Shown here: in pieces, positions 14,490 to 22,106 of the stretch
How positions within the stretch are numbered: position 1 is the first letter of the stretch
Layout: every line of letters starts with the position of its first letter
Assembly (NCBI GenBank): GCA_013152945.1
Contig: JAADFL010000111.1
Location: 1-23,467, forward strand
Direction: 5' to 3'
Length of the DNA: 23,467 nt
Origin: Deltaproteobacteria bacterium
GTDB taxonomy: Bacteria > Myxococcota_A > JAADFL01
Position numbers and translations under genes: made by a program
Notes under the pieces: model-generated
What the model was told of the DNA's origin: nothing
The model's input: the letters and a program-made list of their open reading frames with translations, nothing else
The model's database searches: none

Positions 14490-17400
14490 TTATTCTCTTT
14501 CTTCCCCTATTTCCCGGGGAACAGGTGCGGTTTTGGCCAGTGGGAAGCGGGGAAGCACGACAGCGAATCTCGATACACTGGCCATGTCGCCCGGCTCCAG
14601 TTCGGCCGGCCACTTGGCAGGGGACTTGGGCCTGCCTGCCAAGGGGAATAGAGCCAGCCTGTTTTCAGGCACTGCATACCTTGATTGTATCAATGCCATG
14701 CCGAATTGCTTGTGGGCTACTCCTGCAATGCTGGTTACAGTGCCGATACACTTGCCAGTACCGGCATCGGCTACCGGGCTACCCGGCCTTGGCACCCTGC
14801 CGCGATCGTCCTCCAACTCGAAGCAAACGATCTTCCGGTCTTGGTGTCGCACCCATTCGAGGCACTTGCTTCTTCCGATAAAAAACGGCTTATGGAGCTT
14901 GACGAATCCGCCGTACCCCGCCTCGACAGGGGAAACATTGTTGGGGCCGGCCAGTTCATGGCCGTGCAAGGGCAGACCTGCCTCTGTCCTGGTGGAATCA
15001 CGTGCAGCCAAGCCTGCCGGAATCACTCCAAGATCGTTGCCGGCCTCGAGGATGCTTCTCCAAACAACGGGACCTGCATCGGGATGCACGTACAACTCGA
15101 ATCCGATTCTCTCGCCTGTATATCCAGTTCTTGAAATAATTGCATGAGCACCCTTGATCTCTGTCTCCATGAACCAGAACGGACGAAGTTCTCCCAGTCG
15201 CCTTACAGCATCCGGGTCTTTGACCAGCCTGGCCAATGTTTGAAAAGATGCCGGGCCTTGTAAGGCCATGTCGATCCTCTGGTCGTCACCGCTGGACGGG
15301 TCCTTGAGGTTTCGTATTGTGGCGCCGCCTTCCATGCGACGCCATGTATTGTTGAAATCCACGTCCACGTCACCCTGGTTTACGGCGCGCAGCCAGGCCT
15401 CGTCTTCCTCTGCATTGGCTGCATTTACCACTACCATGAACCTGTCCCGGGACCTCCTGTATACCAGGATGTCATCTATTACCCGGCCGTCAGGGGCCAA
15501 GAGGTACGAGTAGTGGGCCTTGTTGTCGAAAAGGGCCGGGACATAGTTCGTGGTGGCAAGGTTCAGGAATCGCTCCGCCCGTGGACCGGTGACCTCGAGC
15601 ACACCCATGTGGCTGACATCGAATAGGCCTGCTGTCATTCTTACAGCCTGGTGCTCTTCTGCAAGCCCCTTGTACCTCATGGGCATGAGCCAGCCTGCGA
15701 ACGGGGCCATGGCATGCTTGGTAGTCAGTTTTACGTGCTCATCGTACAGGCAGGTCATTCTTGCTTCCTCTTTTGCCGGTTCGAATGTAAATGTTTTACT
15801 TGTTTTTGGAGCCGGCTTGTTTTGAAACACGGCTTGCTGACCGATGAAAAAAGTCTTTTCAGCCAGATCCGCTTTTTCGGCCACGATTTGGGCAGATGCA
15901 CCTGATAAAGTGCTTCCGCCAGGAGCTTTCGGCAAATCACCTCTTTTTTTGAGTTCATCGAGTCTGTCAGGAAATTCCATCGTCAAATCATGGATCACGG
16001 CAGGACCGGCTGCCTTTGCGTACAGGTCCCCGGCGATCTTTACATAACCATCGGATAGTTCACGCAGCCATGCCAGTACAAACCCGGGGTCGCCGGCCTC
16101 CAGGGTCAAAATAAAATCCGTCCTGCAGCCTGCCCGATCCTTCAGTCTCTTTATCCTTCCTTCGGCAATACACTTTCCTGAAGCCGAGAGCACGAGGGTG
16201 TCGATTTCGTTTCCGGGACCAAGGGAGAAGACATCTGCAGTGCAAGCATCATTGAGCAAATGGGCCGATCTCCGTCCCCTGACCTCGATTACCAGGGGAT
16301 GATTATTGGACCATTCTTGACCGCTATTGTGAAGAAAATACGGGTAGGAAGCAAGTTCGCCTTCATGCGGGTCGACCGAAAAAAGAAGCTTCTCCACGTC
16401 GGCTCTCACATCCGCCAAAACCGCGGGATCGATCTTGCCTCTGCCTTGTGGAGCAGCTCCGCCGAGGTACTCGAATGGCTCAATGGCTTTTAGCACTCTT
16501 GCTATAAGTTTTGCCAATTCGATCATATGTTTTTCTGTCATTCCCCTCTGGCTGACCCAGGTGGTGCCCAGCCTGATTGCGCTGGGATGGGCTGCATTGG
16601 TGTCACCCCTGATTGTATTCTTGTTACATGTAATTTGTGCCAGGTCGAGTATCCTGGAGGCTGTCTCACCGGTCAGGCTGATACCTTCGGAGCCTTTCAA
16701 GGGTGTTAAATCCAGGAGCAGCATGTGGGTGTTCGTGCCCCCGTACGCGAGCTTGAGACCCTGGTCTTCCAAGCTCCCGGCAAGGGCTGCGGCATTCTCC
16801 TGCACCTGCTTCATCATTGTTTTGAATTCCCGGGATGCGGCAATCTTGAAGGCAACCGCCTTGGCTGCCATGGTGTGGAGGTGTGGACCTCCCTGTTCGC
16901 CGGGAAAGACCGCCATGTTTATTCTCTTGGCCTTTTCAGGGTCTGTGCAAAGGATGACCGCACCCCTGGGCCCGCACATCGTCTTATGGGTGGTGAAGCT
17001 TACTACATCGGCGTGACCGATTGGACTGTTGACATGACCCGCCGCCACCAGCCCGGCGGTGTGCGCAATATCCGCCAGGAGTATCGGCTTGCCAGGCACC
17101 TTGTCTGCAATCTCTCTGAAACGTTGCCAGTCTATGTCCCATGGGTATGCCGAGAATCCGGCGATTATCAGCTTGGGCCTTGTGGCCAAGGCTGTTTTTT
17201 CGATAGCATCATAATCCAGTGACCCCTTGGCGCTTACTTCGTAAGAGAAGACATCGTATCTCTTGCCGGAACGGTTTACCGGGCTTCCATGCGTGAGGTG
17301 ACCCCCATGGGCCAATGTCAGGCCCAATACTCTGTCACCGGGATCCAGAAAAGCTTCGTACACCGCATTGTTCGCTGCAGCTCCGGACATTGGTTGCACA

Positions 17401-17780
17401 TTTGCAAATATTCGTTCCGGTGGAATATCATCGTTGGCAAATACCTCTGCAACTCTTCTTTTTGCAAGGGCTTCCAGGATGTCCGCATATTCACAACCCT
17501 TGTAATACCTTGGATCGCCGTACCTTCTGACGTAAGAGAGCTGCTCGGCCAGGTCTTGGATTTCTTCTTCAGTGGAGCTTGACAAGAGCCTGGATGGATA
17601 TCCTTCCGCATAGATGTGGGAAAACGATCCTGCCAGGGCATCCTTGACGGCCTTGGGAGAAATGCTCTCGGACGCTATCAATATAATCTTTCTCGCCTGC
17701 CTTTGTTTCTCAATACCTTCAAGGCGGCTCATGAACGGATCCATTTCTTCAAGACCAAGCCCAAGTATTCGATCTGCCAT
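14490..17780 (-). CDS. glyA-gcvT: Fused serine hydroxymethyltransferase - glycine-cleavage T protein
   Basis: One uninterrupted frame of 1096 residues. Residues 1-440 are a complete serine hydroxymethyltransferase: ASESISP, YAEGYPSR, D237 and H240 of LADIAHTAGL, and the PLP lysine K266 in FTTHKTMCGPRG. Residues 495-585 resemble the N-terminal half of GcvT (VIEVRGRRSAHLLNDACTAD) but are degenerate, with a FIGQ remnant at 645-648. From 675 to about 1080 is a full T protein: LYDEHVKL, PFAGWLMPMRYKG, D769-D770 (VIDDILVY), SRTGYTGE, GLAARDSTRTEAG and KPFFIGR. GlyA makes glycine and methylene-H4folate from serine; GcvT makes methylene-H4folate from the aminomethyl group on H-protein. No gcvH or gcvP is in the window. 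AAGGAGAG precedes the start. SHMT alone is about 415 residues and GcvT about 365. Confidence 0.92.
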   Translation of the reverse strand: MADRILGLGLEEMDPFMSRLEGIEKQRQARKIILIASESISPKAVKDALAGSFSHIYAEGYPSRLLSSSTEEEIQDLAEQLSYVRRYGDPRYYKGCEYADILEALAKRRVAEVFANDDIPPERIFANVQPMSGAAANNAVYEAFLDPGDRVLGLTLAHGGHLTHGSPVNRSGKRYDVFSYEVSAKGSLDYDAIEKTALATRPKLIIAGFSAYPWDIDWQRFREIADKVPGKPILLADIAHTAGLVAAGHVNSPIGHADVVSFTTHKTMCGPRGAVILCTDPEKAKRINMAVFPGEQGGPHLHTMAAKAVAFKIAASREFKTMMKQVQENAAALAGSLEDQGLKLAYGGTNTHMLLLDLTPLKGSEGISLTGETASRILDLAQITCNKNTIRGDTNAAHPSAIRLGTTWVSQRGMTEKHMIELAKLIARVLKAIEPFEYLGGAAPQGRGKIDPAVLADVRADVEKLLFSVDPHEGELASYPYFLHNSGQEWSNNHPLVIEVRGRRSAHLLNDACTADVFSLGPGNEIDTLVLSASGKCIAEGRIKRLKDRAGCRTDFILTLEAGDPGFVLAWLRELSDGYVKIAGDLYAKAAGPAVIHDLTMEFPDRLDELKKRGDLPKAPGGSTLSGASAQIVAEKADLAEKTFFIGQQAVFQNKPAPKTSKTFTFEPAKEEARMTCLYDEHVKLTTKHAMAPFAGWLMPMRYKGLAEEHQAVRMTAGLFDVSHMGVLEVTGPRAERFLNLATTNYVPALFDNKAHYSYLLAPDGRVIDDILVYRRSRDRFMVVVNAANAEEDEAWLRAVNQGDVDVDFNNTWRRMEGGATIRNLKDPSSGDDQRIDMALQGPASFQTLARLVKDPDAVRRLGELRPFWFMETEIKGAHAIISRTGYTGERIGFELYVHPDAGPVVWRSILEAGNDLGVIPAGLAARDSTRTEAGLPLHGHELAGPNNVSPVEAGYGGFVKLHKPFFIGRSKCLEWVRHQDRKIVCFELEDDRGRVPRPGSPVADAGTGKCIGTVTSIAGVAHKQFGMALIQSRYAVPENRLALFPLAGRPKSPAKWPAELEPGDMASVSRFAVVLPRFPLAKTAPVPREIGEERE
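15756..15770 (-). promoter_or_regulatory. Internal ribosome-binding site and ATG for a free T protein
   Basis: Inside the fusion gene, AAAAGAGG lies 8 nt before an in-frame ATG (residue 675). The protein that would begin there starts MTCLYDEHVKL, just as stand-alone GcvT proteins do. A second product of 422 residues may therefore be made from the same mRNA. Confidence 0.4.
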
Positions 17781-17838
17781 TATAGGTCTCTCCTTTCCTT
17801 CGTGCCGGCCTCTTGAAAGTCGTGCCAGGGCCGGTGCA

Positions 17839-17893
17839 GGACATTACTACTCCATGAGGGGACCAGGTGGCAAGATCGGCCCGGACATTACTA
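17839..17893. repeat. Direct repeat upstream of the GlyA-GcvT gene
   Basis: GGACATTACTA occurs at 17839-17849 and 17883-17893, 44 bp apart (minus-strand reading TAGTAATGTCC). It lies within 60-115 bp of the fusion gene's start and could be an operator pair for it or a remnant of an insertion-sequence end. No conserved glycine riboswitch core is visible in this leader. Confidence 0.4.
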
Positions 17894-17932
17894 TATGGCT
17901 TTGTTTTGGGCAGCCTTGACAACACCCGGTGT

Positions 17933-17992
17933 CTTCATTCTAATAATATTCGGACTAATAGCACTCGGACTAATAGTCTTCGGATCAACAGC
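17933..17992. repeat. 15-bp tandem repeat, 3-4 degenerate units
   Basis: Units ATTCGGACTAATAGC (17948), ACTCGGACTAATAGT (17963) and CTTCGGATCAACAGC (17978) follow head to tail, with a weaker copy at 17933. In one plus-strand frame (from ATG 17895) they encode a hydrophobic pentapeptide-like pattern (FGLIALGLIVFGSTA), but the codons (ATA, CTA, GGA) are unlike the neighbours and no ribosome-binding site is evident. The remainder of 17993-18202 shows no gene. Confidence 0.5.
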
Positions 17993-18202
17993 TTTCGACC
18001 TTGCAAGCGGTTTTTGGAGACATAATTCGCTTATGAATGTTGTTTGTCAGACCAAAGCGCCGGCTAATGGATTGTATGCCGGATGGCGTTTCCCGGGACG
18101 AGTGCGATATGGGCCGCGATCACCCGGCTCCCGGAACGGGCGTTGTCCAATGTCGGCGGTGCCCGGTTTGACCTTTCCTGTATCAAATGGAGGCATGTAC
18201 AC

Positions 18203-19810
18203 ATGATTGGAGGCGCCGCTGGTGCAGGAGGTTCGAGGAGCCGTTGGATATTGGTCATGGCATGTGTGATTGTTGTATTTTCCACCCATTTCGAGTCATT
18301 TGGTATGGGACTGGCAGATTACGATGACTGGTGGCCTCCCAACCTGGCTGAAGAACTTGCCCGGCCCCAGGATGGCCAAAGTTTTTTCGAGATGCTGGAA
18401 ATAACTGCTGCCCGCCCGCCCAGGTTGGCCCAAGTCCTGCCTGCCATGGTTTTGGCTGTTGCTTGGGCCATGGGTGGGGGAGCACCCTTTCTTCTCCACT
18501 TGTTCATCTTGTTGGCACACATTCTTTGTGCGCTGGCACTCTATAGATTGAGCAACAGGCTCGGAGTTAAACCTGGTGCCGCCTGGACCGCGACATTGCT
18601 TTTCTGCGCCTCGCCATGGTCCTTTGAGATCGGCCCTTTGGCCGCCAACATGGACTGGGTTATGGTGACAGGACTTTTGCTGTTTTCCGCATCATTGTTT
18701 ATGGACTTTCTGGAGCAAGGAATGCATGGCCGATATGTCTGGTCGATTGTGCTTTTCTTGACGGCCCTCACATGCAGGGAGACAGCGGTTATCGCTCCGG
18801 TGTTGTTCCTGGCCCTTCTAGTCGTTACGGGCCGGACAAGGGAGAAATGGCCGGCCCTCGTGCCATACATTGTAATTGCAGCGGCTGCATTCATGGTATT
18901 GTTTGTATTGTTCAGGCCCGAACTTCCCTTGACCAAACCCGCAATTCCCCGGTCTTGGTTGCTTTCAGGCGATCCGAATGCAGCGGCTGTTACAGCTCTG
19001 GGCATTGTCAGAGGCTTGTTTCAGGCGAACCCGGGCCAGGTTGAATCCGGATCAGCCTTGGCCTTGGCCGCAATTCTTGGGGTTGCTTTTTTTGTCCTGT
19101 CCATTCTCTCTTTTCGTTCGAAGAACAAGACGGCGGTATACTTTTTTACAGCCTGGACAGCAGTCATGCTGGTGCCTCTGGCCTTTGTGTCAGGCGGATA
19201 CATGGACCTGGAGGCAAGGTTATTCTATCCTGCTTCTGCAGGCCTTTTGAGCCTGGCGTCCATGGGATTATGGAACGGTTTGCCGAATACTGGTGTGAAA
19301 AAGGTGCGATTTGCTGCGGCTGGTTTGATGGTCCTGTTTTCCGGTTCGATCACGGTTGCGTATGAATCCGGTTACGTTGACTCAAGGGCAGGGGAGGAGA
19401 GACACATCGCGATGATGCAGGCATTGGCGTTACAGCTTGAATGTGGAACGACCTTGGCGTTGCTTGATACCGGGCCGATGGATGAGGCCGCTCATACTGC
19501 GGCCTTGATAGCGGCAAGGGCGTCGAAGCCATGCTTGAGATATGTTTTTGTTAAAAATCCCCGGGTATCGGAGAAGTGCCCATACCGTTTCCGGCAGATT
19601 TCAAACAAGCTGGTACTTGTATTTGCATATGCGGGCTCATACTTCAGGGCGGATGTCTTGACAGCGGCCCGGTACCTTGGGAAAACGGATTTTGTCGATG
19701 ATCCCAATCTTTCCCGTGCCGGTTGCCTGGCCAACGATATTAATGGACCGTTTTTGACAGGAGAGATAGTGCGGTACGACAGAGTCTTGGACATACTTGG
19801 GAAACACTAG
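18203..19810 (+). CDS. Multi-pass membrane protein, possible GT-C-type glycosyltransferase
   Basis: A 535-residue protein with about ten hydrophobic segments from residue 15 to about 405 and a soluble C-terminal part of about 130 residues. After the first membrane span comes an acidic loop motif (LADYDDWWPPNL, about 37-48). An acidic pair in the first external loop is typical of GT-C glycosyltransferases of the PMT/ArnT type, which use lipid-linked sugars. A charged Arg-Glu pair (LTCRETAVIAPV) later on is also common in such proteins. The chosen ATG at 18203 has GGAGG about 9 nt upstream; a longer frame from 18083 has no such site. No sugar-pathway neighbours are present, so the assignment rests on layout only. 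A generic membrane protein of unknown function is the alternative. Confidence 0.6.
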   Translation: MIGGAAGAGGSRSRWILVMACVIVVFSTHFESFGMGLADYDDWWPPNLAEELARPQDGQSFFEMLEITAARPPRLAQVLPAMVLAVAWAMGGGAPFLLHLFILLAHILCALALYRLSNRLGVKPGAAWTATLLFCASPWSFEIGPLAANMDWVMVTGLLLFSASLFMDFLEQGMHGRYVWSIVLFLTALTCRETAVIAPVLFLALLVVTGRTREKWPALVPYIVIAAAAFMVLFVLFRPELPLTKPAIPRSWLLSGDPNAAAVTALGIVRGLFQANPGQVESGSALALAAILGVAFFVLSILSFRSKNKTAVYFFTAWTAVMLVPLAFVSGGYMDLEARLFYPASAGLLSLASMGLWNGLPNTGVKKVRFAAAGLMVLFSGSITVAYESGYVDSRAGEERHIAMMQALALQLECGTTLALLDTGPMDEAAHTAALIAARASKPCLRYVFVKNPRVSEKCPYRFRQISNKLVLVFAYAGSYFRADVLTAARYLGKTDFVDDPNLSRAGCLANDINGPFLTGEIVRYDRVLDILGKH

Positions 19811-19873
19811 AAATGTTGCCTCTAATCAGATGAGTATGACGAGTCGCGTTATTTTTTGAGGTATAAATTTTGT

Positions 19874-19904
19874 TTGACTAAGAATGTAACATGAAAAATA
19901 TATT
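19874..19904 (+). promoter_or_regulatory. Candidate sigma-70-type promoter of the folD operon
   Basis: TTGACT (19874-19879) is followed after 19 bp by TATATT (19899-19904), or by weaker A/T hexamers at 17-18 bp. Both hexamers match consensus at five of six positions, but the spacing is long. It would give a leader of about 210 nt before folD. Confidence 0.3.
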
Positions 19905-19908
19905 TGTA

Positions 19909-20054
19909 ACACCGAATAACAGTATTGGTGTAATTCCTTCTTTGCCTTGACAGGTGAAAGGCTTAGTGGTACCAGGATAGTCCGATGTTGAGGGCGGGCC
20001 TGAAAAAAAGTGCTTGCCCGATGCAGGTGGTTGTGCGGATAACCCTGCAGCATC
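19909..20054 (+). ncRNA. Structured 5' leader of folD (two hairpins)
   Basis: Within the 308-bp gap before folD, ACACCGAATA (19909-19918) pairs with TATTGGTGT (19923-19931), leaving one bulged G and an ACAG loop. Further on GATGC (20020-20024) pairs with GCATC (20050-20054), enclosing GGTT/AACC and AGG/CCT pairing. CGGGC (19995-19999) could alternatively pair with GCCCG (20016-20020), which shares one base with the second hairpin. Mutually exclusive stems in a long leader suggest an RNA control element, but no known riboswitch core is recognisable by eye. Confidence 0.3.
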
Positions 20055-20118
20055 GTATAAGAAATAATAGAGGTACCGGTTCAAAAAGGTGTCTCTTGGA
20101 ATGCCAGGGAGGAATGAG

Positions 20119-21006
20119 ATGGCTGCACAGGTGATTTCAGGAAAAAAAGTTGCCAAGGAGATTAGGGAAGAGCTCAAAATCGAAACTGAAAAGCTCATCC
20201 GGGATACAGGGGTTCAGCCTGGTCTGGTTACGATTTTGGTCGGCGAAAACCCTGCTTCAGTAAGCTATGTGACCGCCAAGGGCAAGGCGGCAAAGAAACT
20301 CGGGTTCAATTCGATACAGGAAAACGTGCCGGCGGACATATCAGAGGAGAATCTCCTGGCTCTGGTGGAAAAGTACAATAATGATTCATCGATACATGGA
20401 ATACTGGTTCAACTCCCGATTCCAAAGCACATCAATGATAAAAAGATTCTCTATGCAATCGATCCCGACAAAGACGTGGATGCTTTCCATCCCATGAACG
20501 TGGGGCGCATGGTGATAGGCGAGCCTGTATTTCTACCTTGCACGCCGGCAGGAATACAAGAGTTGATCGTCCGTAGCGGAGTGAACACGGAAGGTGCGGA
20601 GGTCGTGGTTGTCGGCCGTTCCAATATCGTGGGCAAACCTATCGCCAACATGATGCTTCAAAAGGCAAAGGGCGCCAACTCTACTGTCACCGTGGTCCAC
20701 ACAAGGACCAGGGACATGGCCGAACACACCAGACGTGCCGATATCCTTATCGTGGCTGCAGGCGCACCAAAGGCGGTGACAGCAGACATGGTCAAGGAAG
20801 GCGCCGCCGTAATAGACGTGGGAGTGAATAGGATCGGAACCACCGAGTCCGGCAAGGCCAAGCTGTGCGGCGACGTGGACTACGAACCCGTGGCGGAGAA
20901 GGCCGGGTACATCACCCCGGTTCCGGGCGGCGTCGGCCCAATGACCATTACTATGCTGATGAAGAACACGTTGAAAGCGGCACAGGTTGCTGCGTCAAAG
21001 AAGTGA
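20119..21006 (+). CDS. folD: Methylene-H4folate dehydrogenase / methenyl-H4folate cyclohydrolase
   Basis: A 295-residue bifunctional cytosolic enzyme that interconverts methylene-, methenyl- and formyl-H4folate using NAD(P). The catalytic residues sit at the same numbers as in E. coli FolD: Y50 and K54 (SYVTAK), Q98 (VQLP) and D121 (DVDAFHP). The dinucleotide-binding loop VVVGRSNIVGKP and the folate-site block PVPGGVGPMT are intact. Length is standard. The ATG at 20119 follows GGGAGG by 6 nt, better than the earlier in-frame GTG at 20089. It is the first gene of a tight operon with CODH/ACS genes, which points to use in the methyl branch of the Wood-Ljungdahl pathway in either direction. A long structured leader precedes it. 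Confidence 0.96.
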   Translation: MAAQVISGKKVAKEIREELKIETEKLIRDTGVQPGLVTILVGENPASVSYVTAKGKAAKKLGFNSIQENVPADISEENLLALVEKYNNDSSIHGILVQLPIPKHINDKKILYAIDPDKDVDAFHPMNVGRMVIGEPVFLPCTPAGIQELIVRSGVNTEGAEVVVVGRSNIVGKPIANMMLQKAKGANSTVTVVHTRTRDMAEHTRRADILIVAAGAPKAVTADMVKEGAAVIDVGVNRIGTTESGKAKLCGDVDYEPVAEKAGYITPVPGGVGPMTITMLMKNTLKAAQVAASKK

Positions 21007-21022
21007 AAGCGGAGTTGATGAT

Positions 21023-21790
21023 TTGAAGGGGCGCGTGATAGCTGTTGCCGGTAAGGGCGGAACAGGTAAGACTACTATTGGTGCTTTGCTCATCAGGTCG
21101 GCGTTGAAATCCAAGGTCGAGCCCATATTGGCTGTGGATGCGGATCCGAACTATTGTCTTGGTGAGGCAATGGGAATGGATGTGGGAGAGACTGTGGGCC
21201 TGTTGCGGGAGGATTTCGGCAAGCTGGGGTCCGATCTTCCTCCAGGTATGTCCAAGGCCAATTACCTGGAAATGCAAGCCAACAAGGCTGTGGTTGAAGG
21301 TGATGGCGTCGATTTGGTTACCATGGGCAGGCAAGAGGGACCGGGCTGCTATTGCTTCGCAAATGACGTGCTTCGCTCTGTCGTCGACAACTTGCAGGAC
21401 AACTATCCACTGGTAGTAGTTGACAACGAGGCAGGGTTGGAGCACTTGAGCAGGCGTACCACGCGGCATGTGGACTGGATGGTAATGGTATCGGATCCTG
21501 CGCCAAAGGGCTTACGTGCAATAGAGAGAGTGCTGGGACTGATAGGTGAACTCAAACTGGATGTTAGGAAGAAGAGCCTGGTTATAAACAGGGTCCCGGA
21601 AAAGGGGCTGGATCCTGCACTGTTGGAACGTGCTGAAAAGATGCGCTTGGATGCTCCGCCGCTCTTGGTTCCGGCAGACCATGAAATCGAAAAGAAGGAC
21701 ATTGCCGGGGAATCTTTGCTGGATATTGAAAATTGTCAATCCTGCGGGCTGGTGGATGAGCTTTTCTCCCAAATCATGGAAAGAACGTGA
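21023..21790 (+). CDS. cooC: CooC/AcsF-type ATPase for nickel insertion into CODH/ACS
   Basis: A 255-residue SIMIBI-class ATPase (MinD/ParA-like). The deviant Walker A loop is AGKGGTGKTT (residues 9-18), followed by VDADPNYCLGEAMG. A Cys-x-Cys pair (C109, C111 in GPGCYCFAND) is the metal-binding site of CooC and its homologues at the dimer interface, and VVVDNEAGLEHLSRR is the Walker B-like region. A second pair C237-x2-C240 (CQSCG) lies near the C-terminus. Such proteins load nickel into carbon monoxide dehydrogenase or acetyl-CoA synthase. The start is a TTG at 21023 with GGAG 8 nt upstream, giving a gap of 16 bp after folD; a start at 20987 would overlap folD. The symbol cooC is by family, as CooC and AcsF cannot be separated by eye. 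Confidence 0.88.
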   Translation: MKGRVIAVAGKGGTGKTTIGALLIRSALKSKVEPILAVDADPNYCLGEAMGMDVGETVGLLREDFGKLGSDLPPGMSKANYLEMQANKAVVEGDGVDLVTMGRQEGPGCYCFANDVLRSVVDNLQDNYPLVVVDNEAGLEHLSRRTTRHVDWMVMVSDPAPKGLRAIERVLGLIGELKLDVRKKSLVINRVPEKGLDPALLERAEKMRLDAPPLLVPADHEIEKKDIAGESLLDIENCQSCGLVDELFSQIMERT

Positions 21791-21807
21791 AGAAAGAGGG
21801 AAAGACC

Positions 21808-22029
21808 ATGGAAAAGAACAAGAAAGTAAAAGTCAAATCGCGGACAGGAGAAGAAGTCGAAATTATCGGAGGAACGTATGAAGCCGGAAAACCCACTTTC
21901 GGCGAGCGATTGAACTGGCTTGCCAATTTGACAACCCGCGAAGAGAAGCTGAAGTATATCAAGACTGCTCATCGGTATTGGTACAGCAAGGATTGGTATG
22001 GAAGCGAGAAGCGCAAAAATCCTGCTTAG
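21808..22029 (+). CDS. Unrecognised 73-residue protein in the CODH/ACS operon
   Basis: A small basic protein between the nickel-insertion ATPase and acsD. The ATG at 21808 follows GAGGG by 7 nt; an in-frame GTG at 21787 would overlap the upstream gene's stop. The N-terminus is lysine-rich and strand-like (KKVKVKSRTGEEVEIIGGTY), and the C-terminal half is helical and aromatic (FGERLNWLANL, KYIKTAHRYWYSKDWYG). There are no cysteines, membrane segments or known motif. Its place 17 bp behind the ATPase gene and 77 bp before acsD suggests a role in CODH/ACS assembly or a small subunit, but that is inference from position only. Confidence 0.75.
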   Translation: MEKNKKVKVKSRTGEEVEIIGGTYEAGKPTFGERLNWLANLTTREEKLKYIKTAHRYWYSKDWYGSEKRKNPA

Positions 22030-22061
22030 GATTTCGCACCTGCGGCAGATTATAAAATATC

Positions 22062-22084
22062 GCCCTTGTTGGAAGAACCAGGGC
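22062..22084 (+). other. Small hairpin between the 73-residue protein gene and acsD
   Basis: GCCCT and AGGGC pair around a short loop in the 77-bp gap, just before the acsD ribosome-binding site (AAGGGG). It may mark an RNA processing point that sets acsD level relative to upstream genes. Confidence 0.3.
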
Positions 22085-22106
22085 TGAACGAAAAGGGGAA
22101 TTTATC

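Noticed and set aside
14533-15147. 204-codon plus-strand frame opposite the T-protein domain
   Set aside because: The opposite strand carries unmistakable GcvT motifs throughout, so this frame is a by-product of its codon use.
17781-17940. Glycine riboswitch before the GlyA-GcvT gene
   Set aside because: The conserved tandem aptamer cores of glycine riboswitches could not be found on the minus strand here.
17895-18206. Plus-strand frame of 103 codons with a hydrophobic start
   Set aside because: The hydrophobic pattern comes from the 15-bp DNA repeat, there is no RBS, and the frame runs into the better-supported membrane protein gene region in another frame.
19905-20118. ZTP (pfl) or cobalamin riboswitch before folD
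   Set aside because: The conserved 3' CCGCCTGGGCA-type block of ZTP riboswitches and the cobalamin-box sequence are absent; only generic hairpins are visible.
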